From Streptomyces sp. NBC_01428 (GTDB lineage Bacteria; Actinomycetota; Actinomycetes; Streptomycetales; Streptomycetaceae), in NCBI RefSeq assembly GCF_036231965.1, contig NZ_CP109499.1, positions 3,410,001 to 3,474,000 of the forward strand: a DNA stretch of 64,000 nucleotides. The letters are read 5' to 3'. Under the pieces are notes generated by a model. It did no database searches. It saw nothing but the letters and a program-made list of their open reading frames with translations, and had not been told where the DNA came from. This document shows positions 37,840-45,486 of this stretch, one piece after another. How positions within the stretch are numbered: the first letter of the stretch is position 1; every line of letters starts with the position of its first letter. Both the position numbers and the translations under genes were made by a program.

Positions 37840-38520
37840 TCAGCCCCGGACTCGGAGGCGGTCGGTGCTGTCCTCGCTGGGCTGCACGACGACGATGCCG
37901 GTACCGGAGAACGCCATCTGGTAGGCCTCACCGCTGCCGCGGCCGATCAGCGACTGCGCCTTGAAGCTGCGCTTGCCCTTCACCTTGAGGTTCGGGGACC
38001 ACGCGACGAGCGCGTCCGGGTCGACGTACGTCTCGTCCTCACCGCCGCCGCAGTCGACGACGATGGGCTTGCCCCGGGAGGTCAGCGCGACCCAGCCCTG
38101 GCCGGAGATCTTGGTGTTCCACAGACCCTGGCCGGCGAACTTGGCGAGCCCCTTCACCCGCTCCACGCCCCAGGTGAGCTGCGTGTCGAAGGCGAGGAGG
38201 TTGGTGGCGTTGACGGAGATCGCGTCACCGTTGAGGTTGATGACGACGACGTCCGCCCCGTAGTCGGCCAGGTAGAGCAGGCCGTCGCCGGAGCACTTCA
38301 TGAGGGGCGCGCCCTCGCCGGTCATCCAGTCGCGTGCGATCTGGCGTACGGCGGGCGGGTTGGGCTCGTACTGGACGAACCCTTCGTAGGCGACCATCGA
38401 GCCCACGCGCGCGTAGAGGTCGCTTCCGGTCTGCATGGCGACCTTCAGCATGTGGCTGCCGTGGTTCTCCATGCGCGCGGTGACGGGCGCGGGGGCGAAG
38501 CCCGCGAATGGCTGGTTCAT
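37840..38520 (-). CDS. AIM24-family protein, second gene of the operon
   Basis: 226 aa, one AIM24 domain throughout: KVAMQTGSDLYARVGSMVAYEG, GEGAPLMKCSGDGLLYLADYG, LLAFDTQLTWGVERV, GQGWVALTSRGKP and DALVAWSPNL. It ends with the conserved YQMAFSGTGIVVVQPSE. It is a diverged paralogue of its neighbours, 11 bases after the TerD-AIM24 gene and 16 before the third gene. Shared residues suggest the three form one complex. Function unknown. Confidence 0.85.
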   Translation of the reverse strand: MNQPFAGFAPAPVTARMENHGSHMLKVAMQTGSDLYARVGSMVAYEGFVQYEPNPPAVRQIARDWMTGEGAPLMKCSGDGLLYLADYGADVVVINLNGDAISVNATNLLAFDTQLTWGVERVKGLAKFAGQGLWNTKISGQGWVALTSRGKPIVVDCGGGEDETYVDPDALVAWSPNLKVKGKRSFKAQSLIGRGSGEAYQMAFSGTGIVVVQPSEDSTDRLRVRG

Positions 38521-38531
38521 GACGGGCTCCC

Positions 38532-40202
38532 TCAGACCTCGTACGGCTGGACGACGACGAAACTGCCGGGCGCGGCGCGGAACTGGAGGTTCACGCTCTC
38601 GCCGGTGTCGCCGGGGTAGGCGTTCCGGCGCATCCGTACCTGGCTGGAGACGATCACCTGGGCGGCGGCGGACCAGGCGACGACGGCGTTGCAGTCGGCG
38701 AACGTCGTGGGCGTCACCGGCAGAACGACGGGCGCGCCGTGCGTCTTGACGACGATGGTGCCCGTTCCCTGGAACTGCATCGTGAACAGCGCGCCGCCGG
38801 GGATGCCGTGCCCCTCGATCCGACGGACCTCGTACTGCAGGGACTCGTCGAAGGCGAGGACGTTCTCCGCGGAGACACAGATCGCGTCACCCTGGAGCTC
38901 GATCGGGTGCACGTGGGTGGCGTTCTCGGCGAAGAACACCTGGCCCTGGCCGGTGCAGCGCATCAGCTGCATCTCCTGGCCGGTCGCGTTGCCCACGAGC
39001 CGGCCGGCGAATCCGGCGCCCTTGTAGCTGAAGTCGACCTTGCCCTGGTACAGCACCATGCTGCCCTGGCGGGCGAGTACGGGCTGACCGCCGACGCCGA
39101 GGTCGACACGGATGAGCTTCTTGTTCTGCGGAGTCCAGCGCTGGCCGGTCGGGGTCTCCTTGAAGACACCGAGGGCGGCGGCGACACCGGCTCCGGCCTG
39201 CGGAGTTCCCTGGGGAACGCCGTAGGACGAGGGCGCGCCGGGCTGGCCCGGTACCTGCCCGTACTGCGGCTGCTGGCCGTAGCCGGGCGGTGCCGACGGA
39301 GGCTGCTGGCCGTATCCGGGAGGTGCGGTCGGTGCCTGCTGCCCGTAGCCCGGAGGCATCGGCGCCGCCTGGCCGGGCGGCTGCTGGCCGTAACCCGGCG
39401 GCGGGCCGGGCGGACCGGGAGGGCCGGGGGGCTGCGCGTACGGCGCGGGTCCCGGCGGCGGCACGGTGGCTCCGCCCGGCGGGGTGTGCAGCGGCGCCAC
39501 GATGGTGGGCGCGCCGTGCACCGAGGGCGCGGGAGCCGGGGCCTGCGGAGCGGCACCGGGCGGCGGCGCGAAACCCTGGGCCGGAGCCGGTGCGGGTGCC
39601 CCGAAGGCGGGCGGTGCGAAGGACGGCGCGGCGCCGGGCGGCGGCTGCTGCTGCTGCTGCTGGGCAGGCTCGTCCTCGGCGACCTCGCCGCCGAAGTTCT
39701 TCAGCAGCGCGTCGAGACCGCCGTCGAAGCCCTGTCCGACGGCGGCGAACCGCCAGACGTCCTTCAGGTAGAAGTCGCCCAGCATCACGGCGCGCTCGGT
39801 GGAGAACTCGGCGCCGCTGAACGCGTACCGGGCCACCTCCTCGCCGCCCGCGACGATGCGCAGGTACCCGGGGGCGATCTGCGACATCTGTCCGGCGCCG
39901 TCGATGGTCGCCGTGAAGGACAGCTTCTGGATCTGCGCCGGGATCCGGTCGAGGGTGACCCGGAAGGACTCCGTGTCACCCGACTGGGCGCCGAGCAGCT
40001 GGATGGACTCCTCGGGGGACTTCGGCTGGTTGAAGAAGACGAAGTACCGGTCGTCGGACAGTTGCTCGTGGGCGTCGAGCCCGAAGCAACTGATGTCGAA
40101 GGTCAGCCCGGGGCCGGTGATCTGCACACCCACATACAGATCGGTGCCCGCGGTGAGGTCAGTGATCTTGGCCTTGTGGCCGCGTTGGAATTCCCTGGCC
40201 AT
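38532..40202 (-). CDS. TerD-domain / AIM24-domain fusion protein
   Basis: 556 aa. Residues ~1-185 form a TerD-type calcium-binding domain (tellurite-resistance/stress family), with DLYVGVQITG, FDISCFGLD, DDRYFVFFNQP and AVMLGDFYLKDVWRF. Residues ~190-355 form a long linker rich in Pro, Gly, Gln, Ala and Tyr, with repeated PPGYGQQ units and a Gln run. Residues ~360-556 form an AIM24 domain. It is the first gene of a three-gene operon with two more AIM24 proteins. TerD proteins often act in membrane-associated stress responses, so a membrane or envelope stress complex is a reasonable guess. Confidence 0.87.
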   Translation of the reverse strand: MAREFQRGHKAKITDLTAGTDLYVGVQITGPGLTFDISCFGLDAHEQLSDDRYFVFFNQPKSPEESIQLLGAQSGDTESFRVTLDRIPAQIQKLSFTATIDGAGQMSQIAPGYLRIVAGGEEVARYAFSGAEFSTERAVMLGDFYLKDVWRFAAVGQGFDGGLDALLKNFGGEVAEDEPAQQQQQQPPPGAAPSFAPPAFGAPAPAPAQGFAPPPGAAPQAPAPAPSVHGAPTIVAPLHTPPGGATVPPPGPAPYAQPPGPPGPPGPPPGYGQQPPGQAAPMPPGYGQQAPTAPPGYGQQPPSAPPGYGQQPQYGQVPGQPGAPSSYGVPQGTPQAGAGVAAALGVFKETPTGQRWTPQNKKLIRVDLGVGGQPVLARQGSMVLYQGKVDFSYKGAGFAGRLVGNATGQEMQLMRCTGQGQVFFAENATHVHPIELQGDAICVSAENVLAFDESLQYEVRRIEGHGIPGGALFTMQFQGTGTIVVKTHGAPVVLPVTPTTFADCNAVVAWSAAAQVIVSSQVRMRRNAYPGDTGESVNLQFRAAPGSFVVVQPYEV

Positions 40203-40362
40203 GCGTAACGACCGTCCCCCATCCCGAATACAAGTGCGTCGCGTCAGGCTAACGGCAAAATCTTGGGCTGGACTCAGCCGGTACAGACCCGGTACACAAT
40301 CGCCCCCGCGCCGGGGTGCCGTCGGGTCTCCGCCGAGGACGGGCGGCCTACGACAGACGGCC

Positions 40363-40959
40363 CTACTCGTCGCCCGTGGCCGGCATCCGGGGCAGCCGGT
40401 CCGCCGCGACGACTCCTTCGAGATAGCCGCGAGCCCGCTCGGTGCGCGGATAGGCCTCCAGGAGACGCCAGAAGCGCGGCCCGTGACCGGGAACGAGCAG
40501 GTGGGCGAGCTCGTGCAGCAGGACGTAGTCGACGACGTACTCGGGCATGCCCTGCAGCCGGTGGGACAGCCGGATACTGCCCTCGGAGGGGGTGCACGAG
40601 CCCCAGCGGGTGTTCTGGTTGGTGACCCAGCGGACCGACGAGGGCCGCGCGCGGCCCTCGAAGTACTGCGCCGACAGCCGCTCGGCCCGTTCGGACAGCT
40701 CGGTGTCGCCGAGCACCCGTTTGCTCTCCTGGGCGGCCAGCTTGTCGAGCATGACGGTCACCCAGCGTTGCTCCTCCGCCTCGGACATGCGGGCGGGGAT
40801 GAGCACGACGGTGCGATCGCCCTCGCGGTACGCGGAAACCGTTCGGCGCCGTCGGGCGCTCCTGCGGACCTCGATCGCGCTCGCCCCCGAACCGCTCGGC
40901 GGCGGGCTCGTCGTGCTGCGCTGTGGTTTTGCGGCGCGGTGCAGTGGGTCGGCGGGCAC
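40363..40959 (-). CDS. YgjP-like (M48-type fold) metallopeptidase
   Basis: 198 aa from a GTG. It has the zinc motif HELAHLLVPGHGPRFW with a further His downstream (HGPRFW), and the family block VRWVTNQNTRWGSCTPS before it. It has no signal peptide or membrane segment, so a cytoplasmic peptidase is likely, with unknown substrate. The first ~30 residues are low-complexity. It is divergent from the ThiF-like gene; the space between holds a DnaA-box-like sequence. Confidence 0.85.
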   Translation of the reverse strand: MPADPLHRAAKPQRSTTSPPPSGSGASAIEVRRSARRRRTVSAYREGDRTVVLIPARMSEAEEQRWVTVMLDKLAAQESKRVLGDTELSERAERLSAQYFEGRARPSSVRWVTNQNTRWGSCTPSEGSIRLSHRLQGMPEYVVDYVLLHELAHLLVPGHGPRFWRLLEAYPRTERARGYLEGVVAADRLPRMPATGDE

Positions 40960-41062
40960 GCCCCGACGTTACCCGCTGCGCATGGGGGAAGTCCCGTCCC
41001 CGGGACGGTTCGGTGTCGATCCGCACCCCCCATGTTCGATTTGTACGACGAACGATGCCGCC

Positions 41063-41071
41063 TGTGGACAA
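41063..41071 (-). promoter_or_regulatory. DnaA-box match (TTGTCCACA, reverse strand)
   Basis: tgtggacaa is a perfect reverse match to the Streptomyces DnaA box TTGTCCACA. It lies in the divergent promoter region of the YgjP-like and ThiF-like genes. Isolated; role unproven. Confidence 0.4.
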
Positions 41072-41175
41072 CTTTCGGCGGGCTCCGGAGGGGCCGGGCA
41101 TGCTGGCATCCGGTCCGCGCTGCGGGAGCACCCGGCGGACATTCGGGGACGTACTACGGTCTACGGGGGTAGGTC

Positions 41176-42366
41176 ATGCATCCGATCGTGAAGCCCGCGC
41201 TGCGGCGCGCCTGGCGGGATCTCAACACGGTGCAGTTCGGCATGGCGCCGGCGCACGCGATGGTGCTGGGCCCCATGGACACGGCGACCGGCAGCTTCCT
41301 CGAGCTGCTCGACGGGACACGCGGGATGCCGCTGCTGCGCGAGCAGGGACGCGAGATGGGCCTGCCGGACGGCCATGTCGACGGTCTGGTGGACCGGCTG
41401 GCCCGTTCGGGTCTGCTGGACGACGCGACCGGAGGCGGACCGGCCGGAGATGCGCTGCGGGAGAAGAAGGAGGTCATGGAGCGGATGCGGCCCGATCTCG
41501 CCTCGCTCTCCCTCGTCGCTCCCGGGCCGGGCGGGGCTGTGGAGCGCCTCGCCGCCCGTCGCGCTCTGCGTGTCCAGGTGCGCGGCGCCGGCCGGGTCGG
41601 CGTCGTCCTGGCCGCGCTGCTCGCGGGCGCCGGTGTGGGCGAGGTCGAGGTGCGTGACCTGGGCCGGGTCGAGCCGGGGGACGTCACGCCGGGCGGCCTG
41701 CCCGTGGAGGCGATCGGCGAACGCCGCCAGGACGCCGCCCGGCGGGTGGTGCGGCGAGCGGCGCCGGACCGCGCGCCCCGGTCGTCGTCCAAGGAGCGGG
41801 AGGGAGAGGCGACCCGCGGGCTGTCCCTGGTGATCCTCGCGCCCCGGGACGGCCTTTCCGTGCACGCACCCGACCCGGTGTCGGCCGAGCCCCTGATCAC
41901 CTCGGGGACACCTCATCTGTATGTCGGGGTGGTCGAGGCGACCGGAGTCGTGGGCCCGCTGGTCCTGCCCGGTGACACCGGCTGCGCCGGGTGTCTGGAC
42001 CAGGTGCGGACCGACCGGGATCCGACCTGGCCACGACTGGTGGCGCAGTGGCGCTCCGGGCGGCAGCGCCGGGTGCCCGCGTGCGATCTGGCCCTGGCCG
42101 CGGCCGTCGCCGGACTGGCGGCGAGCCATGCGCTCGCCTTTCTGGACGGCGACGCGCCCTGCGCCGCCGGAGTGCGCTGGGAGGCGTCTCTGCCGGGCTG
42201 CGACTGGCATGCGAAGCCTGTCTGGCCCCATCCCGGCTGCCCCTGCGGAGCCGCTGAGAAAACAAAAGGGGAGCGGGCCTCCGAGGACGAGGAGTCGCAC
42301 GCGACAATGGCAGGGCAACAGTCGCACGCGGCAGGGCTTGCTGGGACCTGGAGGGCGCATGTCTGA
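41176..42366 (+). CDS. ThiF/E1-like protein, cyclodehydratase-type
   Basis: 396 aa. The N-terminal ~110 residues look like a small winged or leader-binding region (MVLGPMDTATGSFLELLDGTRG). A Rossmann-like segment follows (VQVRGAGRVGVVLAALLAGAGVG) and then Cys pairs, CAGC (~271-274) and a late GCPCG, which could bind zinc as in ThiF/E1 enzymes. Related proteins are annotated as TOMM cyclodehydratase-like, but no precursor peptide or dehydrogenase is nearby. The stop overlaps the ABC1-kinase start by 8 bases, so the two are tightly coupled. No confident function. Confidence 0.7.
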   Translation: MHPIVKPALRRAWRDLNTVQFGMAPAHAMVLGPMDTATGSFLELLDGTRGMPLLREQGREMGLPDGHVDGLVDRLARSGLLDDATGGGPAGDALREKKEVMERMRPDLASLSLVAPGPGGAVERLAARRALRVQVRGAGRVGVVLAALLAGAGVGEVEVRDLGRVEPGDVTPGGLPVEAIGERRQDAARRVVRRAAPDRAPRSSSKEREGEATRGLSLVILAPRDGLSVHAPDPVSAEPLITSGTPHLYVGVVEATGVVGPLVLPGDTGCAGCLDQVRTDRDPTWPRLVAQWRSGRQRRVPACDLALAAAVAGLAASHALAFLDGDAPCAAGVRWEASLPGCDWHAKPVWPHPGCPCGAAEKTKGERASEDEESHATMAGQQSHAAGLAGTWRAHV

Positions 42367-43768
42367 TCTTCCCCGGAAGGCAGTGACCCGTACTGCCAAA
42401 CTCGCCGCGCTGCCGCTCGGCTTCGCCGGGCGCGCGACCTGGGGACTGGGAAAGCGCATCGGCGGAGCGTCCGCGGAGCTCGTGGGCCGCGAGCTCCAGC
42501 AGCGCACGGCCGAGCAGCTCTTCAAGGTCCTCGGGGAGCTCAAGGGTGGCGCGATGAAGTTCGGGCAGGCGCTGTCCGTCTTCGAGTCGGCACTGCCGGA
42601 GGAGGTCGCGGGCCCGTACCGGGCGGCGCTGACGAAACTCCAGGAGGCGGCGCCCCCGATGCCGACGCGCACGGTCCACTCCGTACTGGAGGAGCGGCTC
42701 GGCGCGGACTGGGCCGAGCTGTTCCTGGAGTTCGAGGACAAGCCGTCCGCGGCGGCCTCGATCGGCCAGGTGCACCGGGCCGTGTGGCACGACGGGCGCG
42801 AGGTCGCCGTCAAGGTGCAGTACCCGGGGGCGGGGGACGCCCTGCTCTCCGATCTGACCCAGCTCAGCCGGTTCGCCCGGCTGCTCGGGCCGCTGATCCC
42901 CGGCATGGACATCAAGCCGCTCATCGCGGAGCTGCGCGACCGGGTCTCCGAGGAGCTCGACTACGGCTTGGAGGCGCAGGCCCAGCAGGCGCACGCGGAG
43001 GAGTTCGCGGACGATCCGGACGTGCTGGTGCCCGCGGTGGTCCATCAGTGCGACCAGGTTCTGGTGACCGAGTGGATCGACGGCGTGCCACTGGCGGAGG
43101 TGATCAACGACGGCACGGAGGAGCAGCGCGACCGCGCCGGCCAGTTGCTGGCCCGCTTCCTTTTCTCCGGTCCCGCCCGCACCGGACTGCTGCACGCCGA
43201 CCCGCATCCGGGCAATTTCCGTCTGCTGCCGGACGAGGAGAGTGGCTGGCGTCTGGGTGTCCTGGACTTCGGCACGGTGGACCGGCTCCCGGGTGGTCTG
43301 CCGCAGACGATCGGGGACTCCCTGCGGATGACGCTGGACGGCGACGCCGAGGGGGTCTACGAACTCCTCCGCGAGGAAGGCTTCGTCAAGGAGTCGATAG
43401 ACCTCGACCCGGACGCGGTCCTGGACTACCTCGTGCCGATCATCGAACCGGCGCAGGTGGACGCGTTCACCTTCACCCGCGGCTGGATGCGCAGTCAGGC
43501 CGCCCGGATCGCCGATCCGCGCTCCCCCGCCCACCAGTTGGGCCGGCAGCTGAACCTGCCGCCGTCCTACCTCCTGATACACCGCGTGACACTCAGCACC
43601 ATCGGCGTCCTGTGTCAGCTCGGCGCGACGGTCCGGCTGCGCGACGAACTGGAGGAGTGGCTGCCGGGATTCGTACCGGTGGAGGACGACGCGGAAGACG
43701 CCGAGGACGCAGAGGACGACGGGGCCGTCGAGGAACCGGACGAGGAGTTGCCGGCCGCGGAGGCCTGA
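42359..43768 (+). CDS. ABC1/UbiB (AarF) family atypical kinase
   Basis: 469 aa. Family motifs are all present: KxGQ at 67-70 (MKFGQALSVF), the Ala-rich ASIGQVHRA nucleotide loop, VAVKVQYPG, the HADPHPGN catalytic loop (~279) and DFG (~303). UbiB kinases act on lipid or quinone metabolism; streptomycetes make menaquinone, so a role around menaquinone or a lipid is inferred. An acidic C-terminus (EDDAEDAEDAEDDGAVEEPDE) is added. It starts inside the ThiF-like gene, and M. tuberculosis has a related kinase (Rv3197) at the matching place. Confidence 0.9.
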   Translation: MSDLPRKAVTRTAKLAALPLGFAGRATWGLGKRIGGASAELVGRELQQRTAEQLFKVLGELKGGAMKFGQALSVFESALPEEVAGPYRAALTKLQEAAPPMPTRTVHSVLEERLGADWAELFLEFEDKPSAAASIGQVHRAVWHDGREVAVKVQYPGAGDALLSDLTQLSRFARLLGPLIPGMDIKPLIAELRDRVSEELDYGLEAQAQQAHAEEFADDPDVLVPAVVHQCDQVLVTEWIDGVPLAEVINDGTEEQRDRAGQLLARFLFSGPARTGLLHADPHPGNFRLLPDEESGWRLGVLDFGTVDRLPGGLPQTIGDSLRMTLDGDAEGVYELLREEGFVKESIDLDPDAVLDYLVPIIEPAQVDAFTFTRGWMRSQAARIADPRSPAHQLGRQLNLPPSYLLIHRVTLSTIGVLCQLGATVRLRDELEEWLPGFVPVEDDAEDAEDAEDDGAVEEPDEELPAAEA

Positions 43769-43778
43769 GCCGGCCGGG

Positions 43779-44003
43779 CTACCACCATGCGGAGTCGAGG
43801 CGGCCCTCGATCGCTCTGAGGTTGCTGCGCGAGCAGGCGTCGCAGAAGTAGTGGCGGGTGCCGTTCTCGACGGAGCAGGTCCACGTCGGCCGGGGGCCGT
43901 CGGCCCGGGCACCGCAGCGGGCGCACACGATCTGCCGGTCACCGCCCGCGTCGGAGCGCGGCGCCGGACCCGTGCTGTCACTGTCCCCGGGAAGACTCGT
44001 CAC
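43779..44003 (-). CDS. Small zinc-ribbon protein
   Basis: 74 aa from GTG 44003. Cys pairs CARCGA and CDAC form a zinc-ribbon-like fold around TWTCSVENGTRHYF, and the protein ends ...RLDSAWW. It is convergent with the ABC1-kinase gene, 10 bases apart. The start is chosen for compactness; the open frame continues to 44105. Function unknown. Confidence 0.7.
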   Translation of the reverse strand: MTSLPGDSDSTGPAPRSDAGGDRQIVCARCGARADGPRPTWTCSVENGTRHYFCDACSRSNLRAIEGRLDSAWW

Positions 44004-44049
44004 CCGGCGACGATATCCCCGCAGTCCGCGGATCGTCCCGCACAACGCA

Positions 44050-44085
44050 CCGCGGGGGCCGGTCCGACCGGACCGGCCCCCGCGG
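44050..44085 (-). terminator. Terminator after the wblC operon
   Basis: A perfect 16-bp stem (ccgcgggggccggtcc and complement) with loop gacc, 51 bases beyond the stop of the small gene downstream of wblC. Confidence 0.75.
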
Positions 44086-44136
44086 GGATGTGGATGTGCC
44101 TGCAACTGCTGCGGTTGTCAGAGCGACCGGGGTCGA

Positions 44137-44307
44137 CTACTGCATGACCGCCATGGCCAGCGCGCGGCGGGCGCGCAGCGAAGCGCGCTCGGCCCGGCGC
44201 TGCATGCGGCGAGCGGTCGCCAGGCGCACGGCCCGGCGTTCCTGCTCAGCCTGGTGCAGTTGCTCGTGCATATGCGCACGAGCCAGGGCTTCTGGGATGA
44301 GTTGCAT
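44137..44307 (-). CDS. Small basic helical protein downstream of wblC
   Basis: 56 aa from ATG 44307 (MQLIPEALARAHMHEQL). It is strongly basic and helical (LATARRMQRRAERASLRARRALA). The frame is open further to ATG 44460, which overlaps the wblC stop (ATGA) and would give 107 aa by translational coupling; the extra 51 residues look unstructured. Either way it appears co-transcribed with wblC and could be an RNA- or ribosome-binding accessory, which is only a guess from charge and context. Confidence 0.55.
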   Translation of the reverse strand: MQLIPEALARAHMHEQLHQAEQERRAVRLATARRMQRRAERASLRARRALAMAVMQ

Positions 44308-44456
44308 CTCTCGGGTCCTGTTCTGACGCGAGTCGTTCGCGCCGTGAGAAGTGAAGTCTGGTGTCGCGGAGCCGGCGGGCTCGCTCGGGGACGGCTTCAT
44401 CGGGGCCTGTTTCTTGGGGTCGTTCGTCAGGGGGCGGTCGATCGTTCCTCGGATGT

Positions 44457-44825
44457 TCATGCCGCGACCGGGTTCTTGCGCGGGCGGCCACGCGGCCGCT
44501 TGCGGGCCACGACAACACCCTGGACGAAGAGCTCGCCACCCCAGACGCCCCAGGGCTCACGCCGCTCCTTGGCGCCGGCGAGGCAGGCCTCCATCAGCGG
44601 GCAGGTGCGGCAGAGCGACTTGGCGTACTCGACATCGGCCGGGGACTCGGCGAAGAAGACCTCCGGGTCGTACGAGCGGCAGGGGACGGGTACGCCGAGG
44701 TTCTCGATGGCGTCGTCGAGCGCGGTGAGCGCAGTGAGCGGGATCAAGGTGGAGTCCTCCGTGGAGCCGGGCGGGGGGATCGTTTCGGAAGGCGGTACGG
44801 ACGGGGCGTGCGCTTCGAGTTGCAC
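44457..44825 (-). CDS. wblC: WhiB-family regulator WblC (WhiB7 type)
   Basis: 122 aa from GTG 44825. The four iron-sulfur Cys are 49, 72, 75 and 81 (CRTCPLMEAC). The turn is GVWGG (93-97). The C-terminal AT-hook RKRPRGRPRKNP is the mark of WhiB7/WblC, the activator of intrinsic antibiotic resistance in actinobacteria. It works with the housekeeping sigma factor at promoters having an AT-rich site just above -35. Its own promoter has such a site at 45434-45473. Between them is a ~600-base leader with a candidate upstream ORF and an intrinsic attenuator. Place and neighbours (ABC1 kinase, uvrD2) match whiB7 of M. tuberculosis. Confidence 0.93.
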   Translation of the reverse strand: MQLEAHAPSVPPSETIPPPGSTEDSTLIPLTALTALDDAIENLGVPVPCRSYDPEVFFAESPADVEYAKSLCRTCPLMEACLAGAKERREPWGVWGGELFVQGVVVARKRPRGRPRKNPVAA

Positions 44826-44939
44826 GGCTGGTTTTCCTCGTCTGGTCGTGCCGGCCGGGTCGGCCGGTTGGCGGCTGGTACCGGGTTCTCATGTCCCGAG
44901 GCCCCTTCGCTCTGTCGTCCCCGGTCGGGGACAAACAGA

Positions 44940-44974
44940 AGGGCCGCGGATCCCGGGTGGGGTTCCGCGGCCCT
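44940..44974 (-). terminator. Attenuator hairpin in the wblC leader
   Basis: An 11-bp perfect stem (agggccgcgga / tccgcggccct) with a 13-base loop, followed on the minus strand by ttctgtttgt. It sits 22 bases after the upstream-ORF stop and 114 bases before the wblC start, where a WhiB7-type transcription attenuator is expected. Confidence 0.72.
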
Positions 44975-44976
44975 GA

Positions 44977-45001
44977 AGGCGCCGGCCTGATCGAATCAGG
45001 C
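44977..45001 (-). other. Two mutually exclusive small hairpins at the leader ORF stop codon
   Basis: gcctgat/atcaggc (44985-45001) encloses the leader ORF stop codon. aggc/gcct (44977-44988) overlaps it, so only one can form. A stalled ribosome could decide which forms and thereby the fate of the attenuator. Seen in sequence; mechanism inferred. Confidence 0.45.
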
Positions 45002-45322
45002 TGGATCACTCCAGGGTTCAGGCCCACGGAAGGCCCACATCGTGTGCTGCTGCTGCGTCTGCTTCAGGGATCCGGCACCGGCCGCCGCAAAGGCATAGGC
45101 ATGCGCCTCTGCCACTACTGCCGCTTCCAGTGCCTGCGTCGGTCGCTCATTGCGCTCCCGGACGGGAAGGACCGCGAGAGACACGGAGGACGCCGGACGG
45201 ACGGCACGGATGCCGGACAGACCGGTGCCCAGGTTCGAGACGCCGAGCGAGCAGGTGGAGACGACGGTCGAGGGATCGGTCATTTTCACGGTCCTGATGA
45301 AGCTGGTGTTGATGCTGATCAC
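44996..45322 (-). CDS. Upstream ORF in the wblC leader
   Basis: 108 aa from GTG 45322, nine bases after aggagg, so it has a real ribosome site. The product begins MISINTSFIRTVKMTDP and ends MWAFRGPEPWSDPA. It has no known domain, signal peptide or membrane segment. It ends 22 bases before the attenuator and lies wholly inside the leader. From knowledge of WhiB7/WblC, where translation of a leader ORF senses ribosome-targeting antibiotics, I read it as the regulatory uORF rather than an independent gene. Its length is large for a leader peptide, so a shorter internal start (ATG 45283, MTDPSTVV) is possible. Confidence 0.6.
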   Translation of the reverse strand: MISINTSFIRTVKMTDPSTVVSTCSLGVSNLGTGLSGIRAVRPASSVSLAVLPVRERNERPTQALEAAVVAEAHAYAFAAAGAGSLKQTQQQHTMWAFRGPEPWSDPA

Positions 45323-45433
45323 TGGAATCGCCTCCTCTCGGCGTCTTGGGGGATCGGCGTGAGCCGACCCGACGGTTATTAAGTACAGCACGGAACCAGT
45401 GCCTCGGAGAAGGCCGCTGCTGCCGTGGTTAAG

Positions 45434-45473
45434 AACCTATGGGGATTGCTGGGGCATGCGCAAACTATTTTTT
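45434..45473 (-). promoter_or_regulatory. wblC promoter with WhiB7/WblC-type AT-rich box
   Basis: On the minus strand: aaaaaatagt, then TTGCGC (45463-45458), 18 bases, TAGGTT (45439-45434). An A-run a few bases above -35 is the known WhiB7 binding feature, so autoregulation is likely. It is one of the few AT-rich spots in the window. Confidence 0.72.
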
Positions 45474-45486
45474 CGACGATTTTGAA

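Noticed and set aside
41176..42366. TOMM/RiPP cluster call for the ThiF-like gene
   Set aside because: No precursor peptide, YcaO, dehydrogenase or transporter lies nearby, and the partner is an ABC1 kinase.
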